A stretch of 64,000 nucleotides of DNA from Prorocentrum cordatum (GCA_963575745.1 CAUYUJ010015512.1:86003-150002), one strand, 5' to 3'. Numbered from the stretch's first letter, positions 11,801 through 18,441 are shown. Notes: generated by a model from the sequence alone, not told the origin. Made by a program: numbers and translations.

Positions 11801-14800
11801 AAATTCACTCTTCCTCAATCAGACTCAGGCCGAATCTTGTGACATGTATCATGCAGTATGCCTGCGTGGGTGCCAACGGTCTCTGCTCTCAGAGCAGGTT
11901 GTGAGCATGTCTCGAGCGAGGCGCTGGCTTCAGCACTCCGAGGGGGGAGCCTCGAAGGTGTTCTCACAGGCCGCTTCGCGCTCAGATTGTGGGGATGCCT
12001 CGAGCGGTTCGCTTGATTGGATGCCCGACGTCCGCTGCTTTCAAAGCAGAGTGGGAGGGTGTCTCGGGCGAGGCGCTGGTCTCAGCACACCCGTGGGGGG
12101 GGCCACCGGGGTCTTCTGAGGGGCCCACCCGCGCTCGGCTTGGATGTCCGGCATCCCACGCTCTCAGAGCAGGTGGTGAGCATGCCCCGGGCGAGGCGCT
12201 GGCCTCAGGATTCCCGAGGGGGAACAGCCAGGGAATTCTCACAGGCCCGTTCGAGCTCAGATTGCGGGGATGCCTTGAGCGGTCTGCTTGTTCGGGTGCC
12301 CATCATCCTCTGCTATCAGAAAATATTGTGAGGATGTCTCAGGTGAGGCGCCAGTTTCAACGCGCCGAAGGGGCAGCCGACAGTGTATTCGCACGTGGGG
12401 ATGTCAGGAGCGGCTTGGGTGTCCAACATCCTCTGCTTTCAGAAGAACACGTTGTGAGGATGTCTCGAGCGATGCGCTGGTTTCAGAACTCCCCACGGGG
12501 TAGCCGCCAGGGTGTTCTCACGGGCCCGTTCCCGCGCAGACTGTAGGGATGCCTTGAGCGATTTGTGTTTGGGTGCCCAACATCGTCTGCTTCCAGAACA
12601 GACTGTGAGGATGTCTCGAGCGAGGCACTGGCTTCAACACTCCCGAGGGGGAGCTGTCAGAATGTTATCACGCGCCAGTTCGCTCTCATATTTTGGGAAT
12701 GCCTCGAGCAGTCACGTAGGCGCCCCCGACGCAGTCACCACCTTCCTCCCTGCTCTTTCTCTTCCTCTTTCAGACTCTCACGTCACTCAGATCTGGTCAA
12801 ACTCAGACTCACTCATCACATTCAGATTCGCTGCCACTCAGACTCCCTCACCCTCAGACTCACTCACACTCAGAATCACTCACTCATCTCGAGTCACTCG
12901 CACTCACACTTACTCATACTTAGACGCATTCTCACGCAGAAGTACACACACTGAGAATCACTCGCACTCAGACTCACTCATACTCAGACTTACACATACA
13001 CTAAGAATCACTGACACAGCCTCACCCACACGCAGACTCACTGTCACTCAGACTCACTCACACTGAGACTCGCTCGTGGTCAGGCTCACTCATACTCAGA
13101 CTCACTCATACTCAGACTCAATCAACTAAGACTCACTCACACTGAGACTCATTCACACTCAAACTCACTCTCAGTCATACTCACTCATTCTTACCCACCC
13201 ACACTCATCATACTCCGACTCAGTCAGATGTGCGACGCACTCACACTCAGACTCGCAGAGTACTAGGATGTCTCAGGCGAGGCGCTGGCTGCAGCACCCC
13301 GAAGGGGAGACGCCATGGGGTATTTCACTCCCCCCGTCGCGCCCAGATTGTGGGATGCCTCGAGCGGGTTGCCGGTTTGGTTGCCCAGACTTCGCATCGT
13401 TCAGAACAGATTGTGAGGATGTCTCAGGCGAGGAGCTTCCTGCTGCATCCCAAGGGGGAGCCACCACGGGGTATCTCACCACCCCGTTCGCGCCAAGATG
13501 GGGGATTTCTCAGACGGTTTATCTGTTTGGTGGCTTGTACCTCTGTGGTTTCGGGACAGATTGCGTGGATGTCTCAGTCGAGGCGCTGGCTGCAGCACTC
13601 CCAAAGGGGAGCCACAAGGGTGTTTCCAAGGGCCCGCCCACGTACAGATTGCGTGGGATGTCTCGGGCGGTTTACCCGTTTGGTGGCTTGGACTTGTGTG
13701 CAGTCAAAGCGGATTGCGAGGATGTCTCAGGCGAGGCGCTGGCTGCAGCACTCCCACAGGGAAGACGCCAGGGTGTTTTCACGGGCCCGTTAGCACCCAG
13801 TGCCATCGCTGTCGTCAGCATCGTAAGCGTCGTCGCTGTCGTCGTCGCTTTCGTCGTCATCGTCGACGTCGTGGTCGTCTTCGTCGTCTTTGCACATGTC
13901 GTGCACTCGGACGAGCTCCCGCACCCAAATGTTCACAGACACACGCCCTCAACGAGACGTGCCAGGACAATTAGATACAGATAATCGGGATCTCCGCGTC
14001 GAGAAATTAGTTGATTGTTCGGGTCCCCAGACGTCTAGGCCCCCAGAGATCTTATCTTGACCTCTGGGGAGTCCAAGGACTGGCTCTCCATTCCGAGGCG
14101 TTCTGACAGTCCTTGGGCCTGGTGAAGGCCCCCGAACTGCCAAGAACCTTCCGCCGTGACTCTTTCTCACGACGCGAGGATGTCAGGGGAGGCTCCCAAC
14201 TAAGTCAAGCCTCTGGCGGCCATTCGGGACGAATGGGGTTCCCTCGGAGCCCCCTCACACTCCTGCTGGCAGACGTCCCGGAACGGGAACACCTCCAAGA
14301 GCCAACGAAGACTCCCGGAAACCTCCAAACGCACCCCGATAATTGGGACATCGAGCTGATTCCATGTTGATGTAGTTTCGGTGGCGAGCCCAGGGGGGAG
14401 TGGGAGGGGGCAGGTCTTCTTAGAAGGATGCAGGGCTGCTCAGAAGCCCTTCGACCTGCTGGGAAGTTTCCTGCGTCTTCGGGGAAGGCTTAGACAACAT
14501 CTCAGAAAGCACGAGGCCTTCCGCGCCTTCTGAGAAGGCATGCCGCCTCTGCATCTCGGCCACACGCTAACCTGGATTATGGATCCGTGGATCTGGCGCG
14601 TGGGCGCCAGATCCATGGATCCGGGCGAAACATGTAGCCACCACCACCTGGCTTGACGACGGAGCGCGCCGAATCGGGATAGAAGCCAGACCCGCCACTC
14701 ATCCGCGCGCATCAGTCCGTGTCTGCGCTTTCTCCAGCACTCCCTTCCTGGCTCAACGCAGGACGCTCCTTCCCCCCCCCCCCCCGAGCTCCGCCCACGG

Positions 14801-17746
14801 CAGCGCCGCCAGCGAGTCGACGTCCCAGTGCTGCTCGCTGCCCGCCCCCCGGCTCCCCAGGGCCCAGAGCGCGGCGCTGACGGCCTGGGGCGAGGCGGCG
14901 AGCTCCGGGTCGCCGAGGACCTTGGCTGCTGCAGGCGGCAGGAGTGATGGGCCTATTTTCCACCACCACCACCAGAAATTGGAGGCGGAGGAGGAGGAGG
15001 AGGAGGAGGAGGAGGAGGAGGAGAACGAGAGGAGGAGGAGGAGGAGGAGGAGGAGGAGGAAGTGGAAGTGGAGAAGGAGGAGGACGAGGACGAGGACGAG
15101 GAGGAGGAGGAGGAGGAGGAGGAGGAGCACCCCCTCCCCCTCAAACTTCTGGTGGTGGCGGTGGAAAACAGGCGCATTAAGGATGGAGCCCCAGACCAGA
15201 CCCCCTTGGCTGAGGGGCAACGACCAGGGGGGGGGACCAGCTCCAGGGCGGGAGGCAGTGGGCTGGCGTCGGCGATGCATCGCCGATGGATCGGCGACTT
15301 GTCGCGGAGAGCGCGTCCGCACGCTCCTGGGCGGGCTGGGCTATCGGGCCCCCATCGGCGATCAGTGGGCGATTGGGGGTCGATGCGACCCCCTGAGCGT
15401 ACATCCCCCCTCGCATTGCCCCTGCTTGGCCCTGGACGTCGAGAAACAAAGCCGGGGCCTCTGGGCGGCTCATCGCCACGGCTGGATCCTCCTTGGAACT
15501 CTCTCCAGAACGCACCTTAAGACGGGTCCTGGGTCGGACTCTGCCCCCCGAACCTGGACCCCTCGCGTCACGACAACCACGGCGTAAGGTTTTGGGTCGT
15601 TGCCGGCCTCTGGAGGCCATCAGTCAGCGGGCCCCGGGGCCATCAAGCAACAGTTCCAGAAGGGTCAAAGTTTCCAAAAAACAATCAACAAACACGACAT
15701 CAAAGGTTTGTGAGCATCGATTAACCGACCTCTATCCCTATGGGCGTTGCCTGGGCCGCACTGGCCGTTTTACCCCCCAGATGGGGGCACTGGCCGTCTC
15801 CTTCGACTCTCGTCCCCAGCAGGGGTGGTCAAACAGTGGAGCTCGGGATGGGGATGGAGATGGGGACAAGGGTCGGCCAAACGATACCGACTTTGGGCGG
15901 TGAGCCGCCAGACCGGGGCACATGAACCGGGTGCACGCCGCTGGCTCTCCCGGCACCCCCCCCCGGTCGCCAGAGGCGACCGTGCATCGAGGAGCGTGCC
16001 CGGCGGCGGGCCCAGAGCCGGCTGCGTGCCGCGGAGTTCACCCCCCCCCTCGGAGAGAGAGCCGACGCCTTGATGTGTCCCACTCGGTGCCCCAGAAGTG
16101 GCGGCGCGCACAAGTGGGCAGGGGGAGGGGGGAACGCTTCTCAGGACGAGGCTGCTTCTTAGAAGGCGCCGGCCTCACGTCTCCAGATCTACAGACGAGG
16201 CCCGCCGCTTCCAAGAAGCAGGGGTGCTTCTGAGAAGGACTCCCCCTCGCCCTACCCCCCCTCTGCGCGTGGCCGATAATAGAAGTCCCGATCCTTTCCA
16301 CCTGGCTGGCCGTTCCTCCCGTTTCGGTTGACGGGCCCGGGGGCATAACGAGGGCCCCAGGGGGCCGAAACCTGCGAGCGGCTGCCCTGCAATCCTTTTG
16401 TCAGCCTCATCGGAGGTCTGGGCCTCCTCCCTCTGTCTGGAGGCCTCCCGCATGGACTCCGAGCAAACAGGGTCGGATGATTGCGCCGGCGCACCGCCAG
16501 TGCATCGGCGACGTCGGCGATACACGGTGAGCTCTCGGCCGGCGTGGAGAAAATCCGGTTCCACATCGAGCTGCATCGCCGATGCATCGGCGATGCGGCG
16601 CGATTCTCCCGCCCGAACTTGAACGTCGGAGGTCTGGGGCACTTCGCCCCTTTCGCCCTCCCTGAACCTCTGCGGGAGCACGCCAGCCAACGACCTTTAG
16701 CAGAGCGTACTGCACGCTGTCCTGCACGCCGGGGTGCCGCGGATGCTGCTTCACCGCCGCCACGAGCACGTCCCTGATCGTGGGCGGAAAACATATCCGT
16801 ATCCGCGGCCTCGCGGGTCCGGCCTCTGGGCCGCGACCCCGCGGGATCGCGCCCCCAGATCGAGACCGCGAGGGCGTGGATATGGACTCGCTCTGGGGAA
16901 ATAAGAGGTACCGATAGCACAACTCTCTGGAACTCTCCCGGGGTGCGCTCTGACCAAGATTCCGAGGCGAATCCAGCCGTGCAGTGGCGGCGAGCGCCTC
17001 CCAGTAGGCCCAAGAAGGCGAAAACCAGGCAAGGGTAGCGGCATGGGGACCTAACTTTCCCCCGCCGAGACTCTGGACCCGTTCGCCGCTCGTGACCTGA
17101 TGCCCAGCGAGATCAGGACGTCCTTCACCTCCAGGCTGGTCACGGCCGCGCCAACGAAGCGCCCGCCCGCCTCCTGCGCGTCCGGGGAGGCGACCGCGCC
17201 GCGCATGGCCCGCAGCATCTCCTCCGCCTGGGTGCGCACCGCTGCCAGCACATGGCCCGCGACGGCAACGTCGAGCGAGGCGATCGCCTTAAGACGGCAG
17301 GCAGCGGTGTTCAGCGCAGACGGGGCTCAGCCATCTGGAGGTAGGAAAGGGGTATGGTATAGTATGGTATAAAAGGGGGTGGTGCCAATTTTAGGTAAAG
17401 AGGATTCTGGCGATGTGATTCATCGCAGATAGCATGGCCATCTCCACGAGTGGCACCATACCCCTTTATGCCACACCCCTTCTCCGACCTCCAGAGGCCA
17501 GAGAACCAGATCCTGCAGGATCCTGCCGCGCCGGGCTCTGGCTGAGCCAGGCTGGGAGAGGGCTCCGGGCCCCCCCCCCACCCTCGTGCTGATGCCTTCG
17601 GGCCTTCCACCTCCCCGCCCCGCGCGGTGGGTCCCCTCCCCCCCTGTGGTCGTGGCCCTGTTGGCGTGGCGTGGTGGGGGTGCTGGTGACCGTCCCCCTC
17701 TTCCTGTAGGTGTGGGGTGGTGCTGCGGTGCTGCGTTGCTGCGGTG

Positions 17747-17811
<65 letters not shown>

Positions 17812-18186
17812 TTCGTCATCGTCGGCGACGACGACGTCGTCGTCGCCCCGCCCCATCTCATCAGGGGGAGAACCCTGGGACCAATCCCATCTGCGGGGGG
17901 GCCTGTAAATCCTTGACCCAGGATGAGGAGGAGGAGGAGAGGAGGATGAGGATGAGGAGATGAGGAGGAGGAGGAGGAGGAGGAGGAGGAGGAGGGAGGA
18001 GAAGGATGAGGAGGAGGAGGAGGAGGAGGGAGGAGGAGGAGGAGGAGGAGGAGTGAGGAGCCATTTTCTTCTGCATGGGCCGAGCCGGGCTTGCCCCGAG
18101 CCGAATTATAATCCACGCCCGGTCGCCTCCGTGCTCATGCCGCCGGCCACCTCGTTGGCGCCCTCGACGAACATCGCGTTGAGCGC
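2789..18186 (-). CDS. Multi-exon ARM/HEAT-like repeat protein, 3' part of gene
   Basis: Ten minus-strand exons can be chained: 18186-18127, 17287-17097, 16773-16695, 14920-about 14786, 10867-10775, 6104-5959, 5717-5465, 5295-5095, 3097-2913 and 2861-2789 (stop TGA). Reading frame is preserved across seven of the nine joins. The exit of the 14.8-kb exon and one sliding junction near 10.77 kb stay unresolved. Each exon encodes amphipathic helices with Ala/Leu/Val spacing typical of armadillo or HEAT repeats. Examples are VLVAAVKQHPRHPGVQDSV in the third exon and PPIVLAMQAHLDERDLQWS in the sixth. Such proteins are scaffolds for protein-protein contacts; the partner and location cannot be inferred. 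About 470 residues are visible. The 5' end is missing and probably lies beyond 18.2 kb. Codons are GC-ending, unlike the intron DNA. Family assignment is from helix pattern only. Confidence 0.65.
2913..3097 (-). CDS. ARM-like gene, penultimate exon
   Basis: 185 bases, phase 0 to phase 2, after AAGCAG|GTG. It reads VYSRALIALRNVSRRSDSL and TVKAAMKIALERDYLATFG, helical, then a less regular tail. The suggested donor is ATGAG|GCCC. The following intron would be only 51 bases and frame-neutral, so this exon and the last could equally be one continuous exon ending at 2789. Confidence 0.62.
3110..3560. other. GC-rich intron DNA with TTCTGAGAAG-type motifs
   Basis: Part of the 2-kb intron between the exons at 5.2 and 3.1 kb. 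It holds several short CTTCTGAGAAGG-like palindromes also seen near 4.66-4.76, 7.0-7.16, 8.03-8.1, 14.42-14.54 and 16.15-16.24 kb. No exon was found in it. Confidence 0.4.
3704..3850. mobile_element. Family 1 TIR element, degenerate copy
   Basis: Diverged copy of the element best seen at 18801-18975. It keeps the AACCCGATGTGTT core word (T in place of the second-to-last base run), TTCTGAGAACA and AGCAGACCACA. The right terminal repeat is no longer recognisable. It lies in an intron of the ARM-like gene. Confidence 0.55.
3883..3996. mobile_element. Family 7 TIR element
   Basis: Bounded by AGAAATAATTTCGAGCACC at the left and, reverse-complemented, AGAAACAAATTCGAGCACC at the right: a 19-base TIR with three mismatches. 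The interior contains GGGCCCGACACGTGAAAACC. A second copy with shared left flank is at 47857-47974. Confidence 0.7.
4025..4300. repeat. Two tandem partial family 1 copies
   Basis: Two right-hand parts of the family 1 repeat follow one another. Each ends in CTTCGCCACTGCTT and ACTCATTGGCGCCG followed by CCTCCGCTTCGCATG. The second includes the AACAGACCACAAGAG stretch. They look like a local tandem duplication followed by decay. Confidence 0.55.
4399..4630. mobile_element. Family 1 TIR element
   Basis: Starts with the small palindrome GGGACCGACCGTCCC, then the left TIR TATAAGCCTACCACGGCATG. It ends with TTGGTAGGCCTACGTATAGG and CTTCGCCACTGCTTGA. The interior has several GTTCTTAGAAC palindromes. 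The right TIR carries a 4-base insertion. Non-coding, within an intron of the ARM-like gene. Confidence 0.75.
4934..5069. mobile_element. Family 4 TIR element
   Basis: Left arm CTAAACTCTCGGAAGTCTGC and right arm, ending in CGCGCGGACTCCCC then AAAATTTTCGCATGC, pair over roughly 50 bases. The centre is GC-rich. It sits 26 bases downstream of the 5.2-kb exon donor, so it forms the 5' part of that intron. Confidence 0.65.
5095..5295 (-). CDS. ARM-like gene, exon at 5.2 kb
   Basis: 201 bases, phase 0 at both ends, 67 codons. Begins DCPAPAGITALGRVLEFLIQ and includes a charged helix AIVCRLQAEVQSVEA. Acceptor GTTGAG|GAC, donor GTGAAG|GCGAGC (GC donor). Past the donor the open frame runs straight into a TIR element at 4934-5069, which marks the intron. 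Confidence 0.7.
5313..5446. mobile_element. Family 3 TIR element filling one intron
   Basis: Ends are GGTTCTGTTACCGCTTCC and, reverse-complemented, GGTCCCGATACCGCCACTC. The 134-base element occupies most of the 169-base intron between the exons at 5.6 and 5.2 kb, leaving 18 bases on each side. This is the clearest introner in the window. Other copies are near 6.76, 16.9, 19.5, 23.3 and 52.85 kb. Confidence 0.75.
5465..5717 (-). CDS. ARM-like gene, exon at 5.6 kb
   Basis: 253 bases, phase 2 to phase 0, the longest exon placed. The first G completes Arg, then NEFIALLDSIMALQEHSQTL, LTVAGVVGVLEAIQ and EASLQAIEKAEECDSSSLLK follow, all helix-like. The donor is GGCCAG|GCCC, a GC donor. The next intron is 169 bases and is essentially a single TIR element. 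Confidence 0.72.
5751..5925. mobile_element. Family 5 TIR element in an intron
   Basis: Left end TGGGTACGGTGCCCAACAG; the right end reverse-complements to CCGAAGTGGGTACAGAAC. Inside, AAACCGACAGCGGCCGCTG and CGAATCCTGTTCGAAATGG are family hallmarks. It fills about 175 of the 241 bases of the intron between the exons at 6.0 and 5.6 kb. Confidence 0.7.
5959..6104 (-). CDS. ARM-like gene, exon at 6.0 kb
   Basis: 146 bases, phase 0 to phase 2. Contains a clear two-helix repeat, PPIVLAMQAHLDERDLQWS then AARALVRVVEGNSSAI. Acceptor GGGAAG|GTG, donor GCCATCAG|GTCG. The donor edge GCCATCAGG and the next acceptor edge GCCATTAGG differ at one base of nine. Confidence 0.7.
6232..6444. mobile_element. Family 2 TIR element with TCC microsatellite core
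   Basis: TIRs of about 35 bases (GGGCCTGTTTTCCACCACCG at left; reverse complement at right) flank an interior of almost pure CCT/TCC triplets. Nine-base flanks AAGGGAATG and CAGGGAAAG match at 7 positions, a likely aged target duplication. Two other copies, at 14945-15178 and 18218-18432, have GAG triplets on the plus strand instead. It lies 128 bases upstream of the 6.0-kb exon. Confidence 0.8.
6557..6738. mobile_element. Family 6 TIR element (CCGATGCATCGG type)
   Basis: Arms start AGGCCTCCCG and end GGGAGACCT, and pair over about 50 bases including GGGGTCGGAGG. The centre repeats CGGCGACGTCGGCGATGCAT. Full copies also at 16441-16637, 54999-55204 and 57116-57298. Confidence 0.7.
6762..6893. 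mobile_element. Family 3 TIR element
   Basis: Starts GCCGATGCCGCTACTCCC and ends GGAATGGTAGCGG. The internal words GAGGCGATTCCAGCCGTGG and CCCAGGAGGCCCAAAG match the other family 3 copies. Within the long intron of the ARM-like gene. Confidence 0.65.
6894..7678. other. Intron DNA, no exon seen
   Basis: GC-rich sequence between elements in the long intron. It carries two copies of a block containing AGTTTGCGCGG/AGTGTTTGTGCAG and a TTCTTAGAAG-type motif near 6950-7165. No exon-like reading was found on the minus strand. Confidence 0.4.
7679..7778. mobile_element. Family 10 TIR element (GGATGCATC ends)
   Basis: Begins GAGGATGCATCG and ends CGGATGCATCCTC. The interior carries GCGTTCTGGAACGCTCTG-type palindromes. 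Related copies near 27.26-27.34, 35.33-35.42 and 40.18-40.29 kb share the GAACGCTCTG words. Confidence 0.6.
7988..8150. repeat. Dispersed GC-rich repeat, copy 1
   Basis: Shares its order of words with 16110-16275: GGGGG, CTTAGAAAGC/CTTAGAAGGC, GAAGCAGGGGTGCTTCTGAG, then CCCCCCTGCGCGTGGC. The pair is diverged. No coding potential is apparent. Confidence 0.55.
8575..9655. repeat. Composite repeat A (head, CCAAGA 12-mers, TCC array, tail)
   Basis: A head (8583-8697) with CCCACCAGCCCTCTGGGCG and a GGGGAGGGGTTTACCCCTCC near-palindrome is followed by degenerate CCAAGATGGCTC 12-mers. These are interrupted by TTTTGCTTTCTCGCCTTTTC (near 8938) and a GCTAATTGGAGCTCCC block (near 9125). A TCC microsatellite (about 9290-9490) comes next, then a tail (about 9567-9652) with ATCGTTTCTGGATGGGCTGG and TGGGGATACGCGAAGCGTCA. 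The same order recurs near 29.5-30.3, 49.4-50.3 and 61.6-63.0 kb. Confidence 0.75.
9656..10048. other. Intron DNA, no exon seen
   Basis: Unique-looking sequence in the long intron. It includes short AGTAGCAGTAATACTAGTGG-like triplets near 9751-9790. No supported feature. Confidence 0.4.
10049..10440. repeat. Tandem repeat, about 138 bases, three units
   Basis: Units begin near 10049, 10182 and 10325 with TGCGAAGAAGTC-like words. Each continues with GGCCTCTCTGGCC, a TCGGAATAATTTGTGAGG word and GCGGTTGTCGTCGT. Units differ by many substitutions, so the array is old. It is not coding. Confidence 0.7.
10775..10867 (-). CDS. ARM-like gene, exon at 10.8 kb
   Basis: 93 bases, phase 0 to phase 0, after TTCCAG|GAG. 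It encodes a helical pair, ERRELAELARAALERFPDN, then LVLRSLAVEGQK. The donor edge CAGAAGGGC and the next acceptor GGGAAGGTG share GAAGG, so the exact cut can slide without changing the message. A TIR element (10925-11100) ends 58 bases upstream on the coding strand. Confidence 0.6.
10925..11100. mobile_element. Family 5 TIR element near an exon
   Basis: Contains AAAACCGACAGCGACCACTG and TCTGTCCAGAATGGGCAGGA in the same order as the copy at 5751-5925. Terminal GGTGCCCA and GTGGACCCA are diverged. It ends 58 bases upstream of the 10.8-kb exon on the coding strand. Confidence 0.6.
11317..11447. mobile_element. Family 4 TIR element
   Basis: Left arm AAAGACTTTCGGAGGCCTGC, then CTCTTGGATCGGCGCTGAAC. 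The right arm GGTCCAGCGCCGACCCAAG pairs with it. The interior is degraded relative to the copies at 22.6 and 54.2 kb. Confidence 0.65.
11480..11640. repeat. TCC microsatellite
   Basis: CCT/TCC triplets, mostly pure between 11530 and 11605. It leads into the ACTCAG array. Confidence 0.85.
11640..11830. repeat. ACTCAG/ACTCAC hexamer array
   Basis: Imperfect head-to-tail ACTCAG and ACTCAC hexamers. The same array type reappears at 12771-13256 between two blocks of the 150-base satellite. Confidence 0.75.
11838..12725. repeat. 150-base satellite, block 1 (about six units)
   Basis: Units are marked by GTGAGGATGTCTCGAGCGAG and GGCGCTGGCTTCA near 11901, 12051, 12176, 12328, 12454 and 12605. Spacings alternate at about 150 and 125 bases, so a 25-base deletion recurs. 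A full unit is fifty codons, and an open frame encoding MSRARRWLQHS-like repeats appears in shifting registers. Frame changes between units argue against translation. Confidence 0.8.
12771..13256. repeat. ACTCAG/ACTCAC hexamer array, second
   Basis: About 480 bases of degenerate hexamers separating the two satellite blocks. Confidence 0.75.
13262..13800. repeat. 150-base satellite, block 2 (about four units)
   Basis: Units near 13265, 13413, 13563 and 13716 are all close to 150 bases and have GATGTCTCAGGCGAGGCGCT rather than the CTCGAGCGAG form of block 1. The two blocks have therefore diverged as groups. GTC/TCG triplets follow at 13800-13890. Confidence 0.8.
13891..14560. other. Intron DNA, no exon seen
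   Basis: Mixed sequence with a CCTTCTGAGAAGGC-type motif near 14.53 kb. No minus-strand exon with AG|G borders was recognised here, although one may be missing between the 14.8 and 10.8-kb exons. Confidence 0.4.
14581..14622. other. Strong hairpin (GGATCC...GGATCC)
   Basis: GGATCCGTGGATCTGGCGC is followed by a 4-base loop and then GCGCCAGATCCATGGATCC. This is a 19-base stem with one mismatch. Function unknown; it may be the core of a small foldback element. Confidence 0.7.
14786..14920 (-). CDS. ARM-like gene, exon at 14.8-14.9 kb
   Basis: Starts in phase 0 after GCCAAG|GTC and reads VLGDPELAASPQAVSAALWA, then an acidic helix ending PWAEL. The previous donor (AAAGGTCGTTGG) and this acceptor (CAAGGTCCTCGG) agree at most positions. 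The 3' boundary is uncertain. A run of 14 G on the coding strand follows, then AAG|GAGC, a possible GA donor that would leave phase 2 and not fit the next placed exon. Either an exon is missing from this chain or the homopolymer length is unreliable. Confidence 0.55.
14945..15178. mobile_element. Family 2 TIR element with GAG microsatellite core
   Basis: TIRs include GGGCCTATTTTCCACCACCA and its complement GGTGGTGGCGGTGGAAAACA. The interior is nearly all GAG/GGA triplets. The left end is about 25 bases upstream of the 14.9-kb exon on the coding strand, so it forms the 3' part of that intron. Confidence 0.8.
15260..15620. repeat. Fragments of family 6 and family 3 elements
   Basis: GGCGATGCATCGCCGATGGA near 15270 and TCGGCGATCAGTGGGCGATT near 15355 resemble family 6 and the related segment at 24.37-24.55 kb. 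CCACGGCTGGATCCTCCTTG near 15477 is an inverted family 3 fragment. Neither is complete. Confidence 0.5.
16110..16275. repeat. Dispersed GC-rich repeat, copy 2
   Basis: Diverged partner of 7988-8150, ending in CCCTCTGCGCGTGGC. Confidence 0.5.
16441..16637. mobile_element. Family 6 TIR element in an intron
   Basis: Left arm AGGCCTCCCGCATGGACTCC; the centre contains CATCGCCGATGCATCGGCGA. The right arm is diverged. It begins 58 bases downstream of the 16.7-kb exon donor. Confidence 0.6.
16695..16773 (-). CDS. ARM-like gene, exon at 16.7 kb
   Basis: 79 bases, phase 2 to phase 0. The first G completes an Arg codon begun in the 17.2-kb exon. It encodes a repeat-like segment, DVLVAAVKQHPRHPGVQDSV followed by QYALLK. 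Acceptor GATCAG|GGAC, donor CTAAAG|GTCG. Both edges of the intron upstream carry ATCAGG. Confidence 0.7.
16903..17045. mobile_element. Family 3 TIR element in an intron
   Basis: AGAGGTACCGATAGC at the left and GGGTAGCGGCATGGGGACC at the right are inverted ends. The interior words match other family 3 copies. It occupies 143 of the 323 bases between the exons at 17.2 and 16.7 kb. Confidence 0.7.
17097..17287 (-). CDS. ARM-like gene, exon at 17.2 kb
   Basis: 191 bases, phase 0 to phase 2, encoding 63 residues of alanine-rich helix such as HVLAAVRTQAEEMLRAMRG and TSLEVKDVLISLGI. The acceptor is CTTAAG|GCG and the donor ATCAG|GTCACG. The donor of the preceding exon (AGGCGACC) and this acceptor (AGGCGATC) share 7 of 8 bases, as expected if the intron came from an insertion with target duplication. 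An alternative acceptor at 17326 also leaves the frame open. Confidence 0.65.
17346..17467. mobile_element. TIR element with AAAGGGGTATGGT ends, in an intron
   Basis: Perfect 13-base inverted ends AAAGGGGTATGGT and ACCATACCCCTTT bound 122 bases. It lies 59 bases upstream of the 17.2-kb exon. It belongs to none of the other families here, so a further element family occupies this intron. Confidence 0.65.
17746..17830. repeat. GTC microsatellite in an intron
   Basis: GTC/CGT triplets, followed by a GAG/GGA tract at about 17925-18055. Both lie in the 839-base intron between the exons at 18.1 and 17.2 kb. Confidence 0.85.
18127..18186 (-). CDS. ARM-like gene, exon at 18.1 kb (first certain)
   Basis: Sixty bases, phase 0 to phase 0, encoding twenty residues that begin ALNAMFVEGANEV. 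The acceptor reads GTGGAG|GCG and the donor GGAG|GCGACC, a GC donor. Thirty-one bases upstream on the coding strand ends a TIR element (18218-18432) with a perfect 9-base target duplication, so the preceding intron is element-derived at its 3' end. Confidence 0.6.
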
Positions 18187-18208
18187 CTCCACAGGTCCAC
18201 AGGGGAAA

Positions 18209-18441
18209 CACGCAATGATGGGCCTGTTTTCCACCACCACCACCACAAGTTGGATGGGGGGAAGGAGGAGGAGGGCGAGAAGAGGATGAGGACGAAGAGG
18301 AGGAGGAGGAGAAGGAGGAAGGGAGGAGGAGGAAAGGGAGGAGGAGGAGGAGGAGGAGGAGGAGGAGGAGGAGGAGGAGGAGGACACCCTCCCCCTCCAA
18401 CCTATGGTGGTGGTTGTGGAAAACAAGCCCATCACGCAATG
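18209..18441. mobile_element. Family 2 TIR element with perfect 9-base target duplication
   Basis: CACGCAATG occurs at 18209-18217 and again at 18433-18441, directly outside inverted ends ATGGGCCTGTTTTCCACCAC and its complement. The interior is mainly GAG triplets. The exact duplication marks a recent insertion and fixes the element at 18218-18432. It ends 31 bases upstream of the 18.1-kb exon. Confidence 0.85.

Noticed and set aside
11838-13800. CRISPR-like array
   Set aside because: Units of 125-150 bases are repeated throughout with no unique spacers; this is a satellite.
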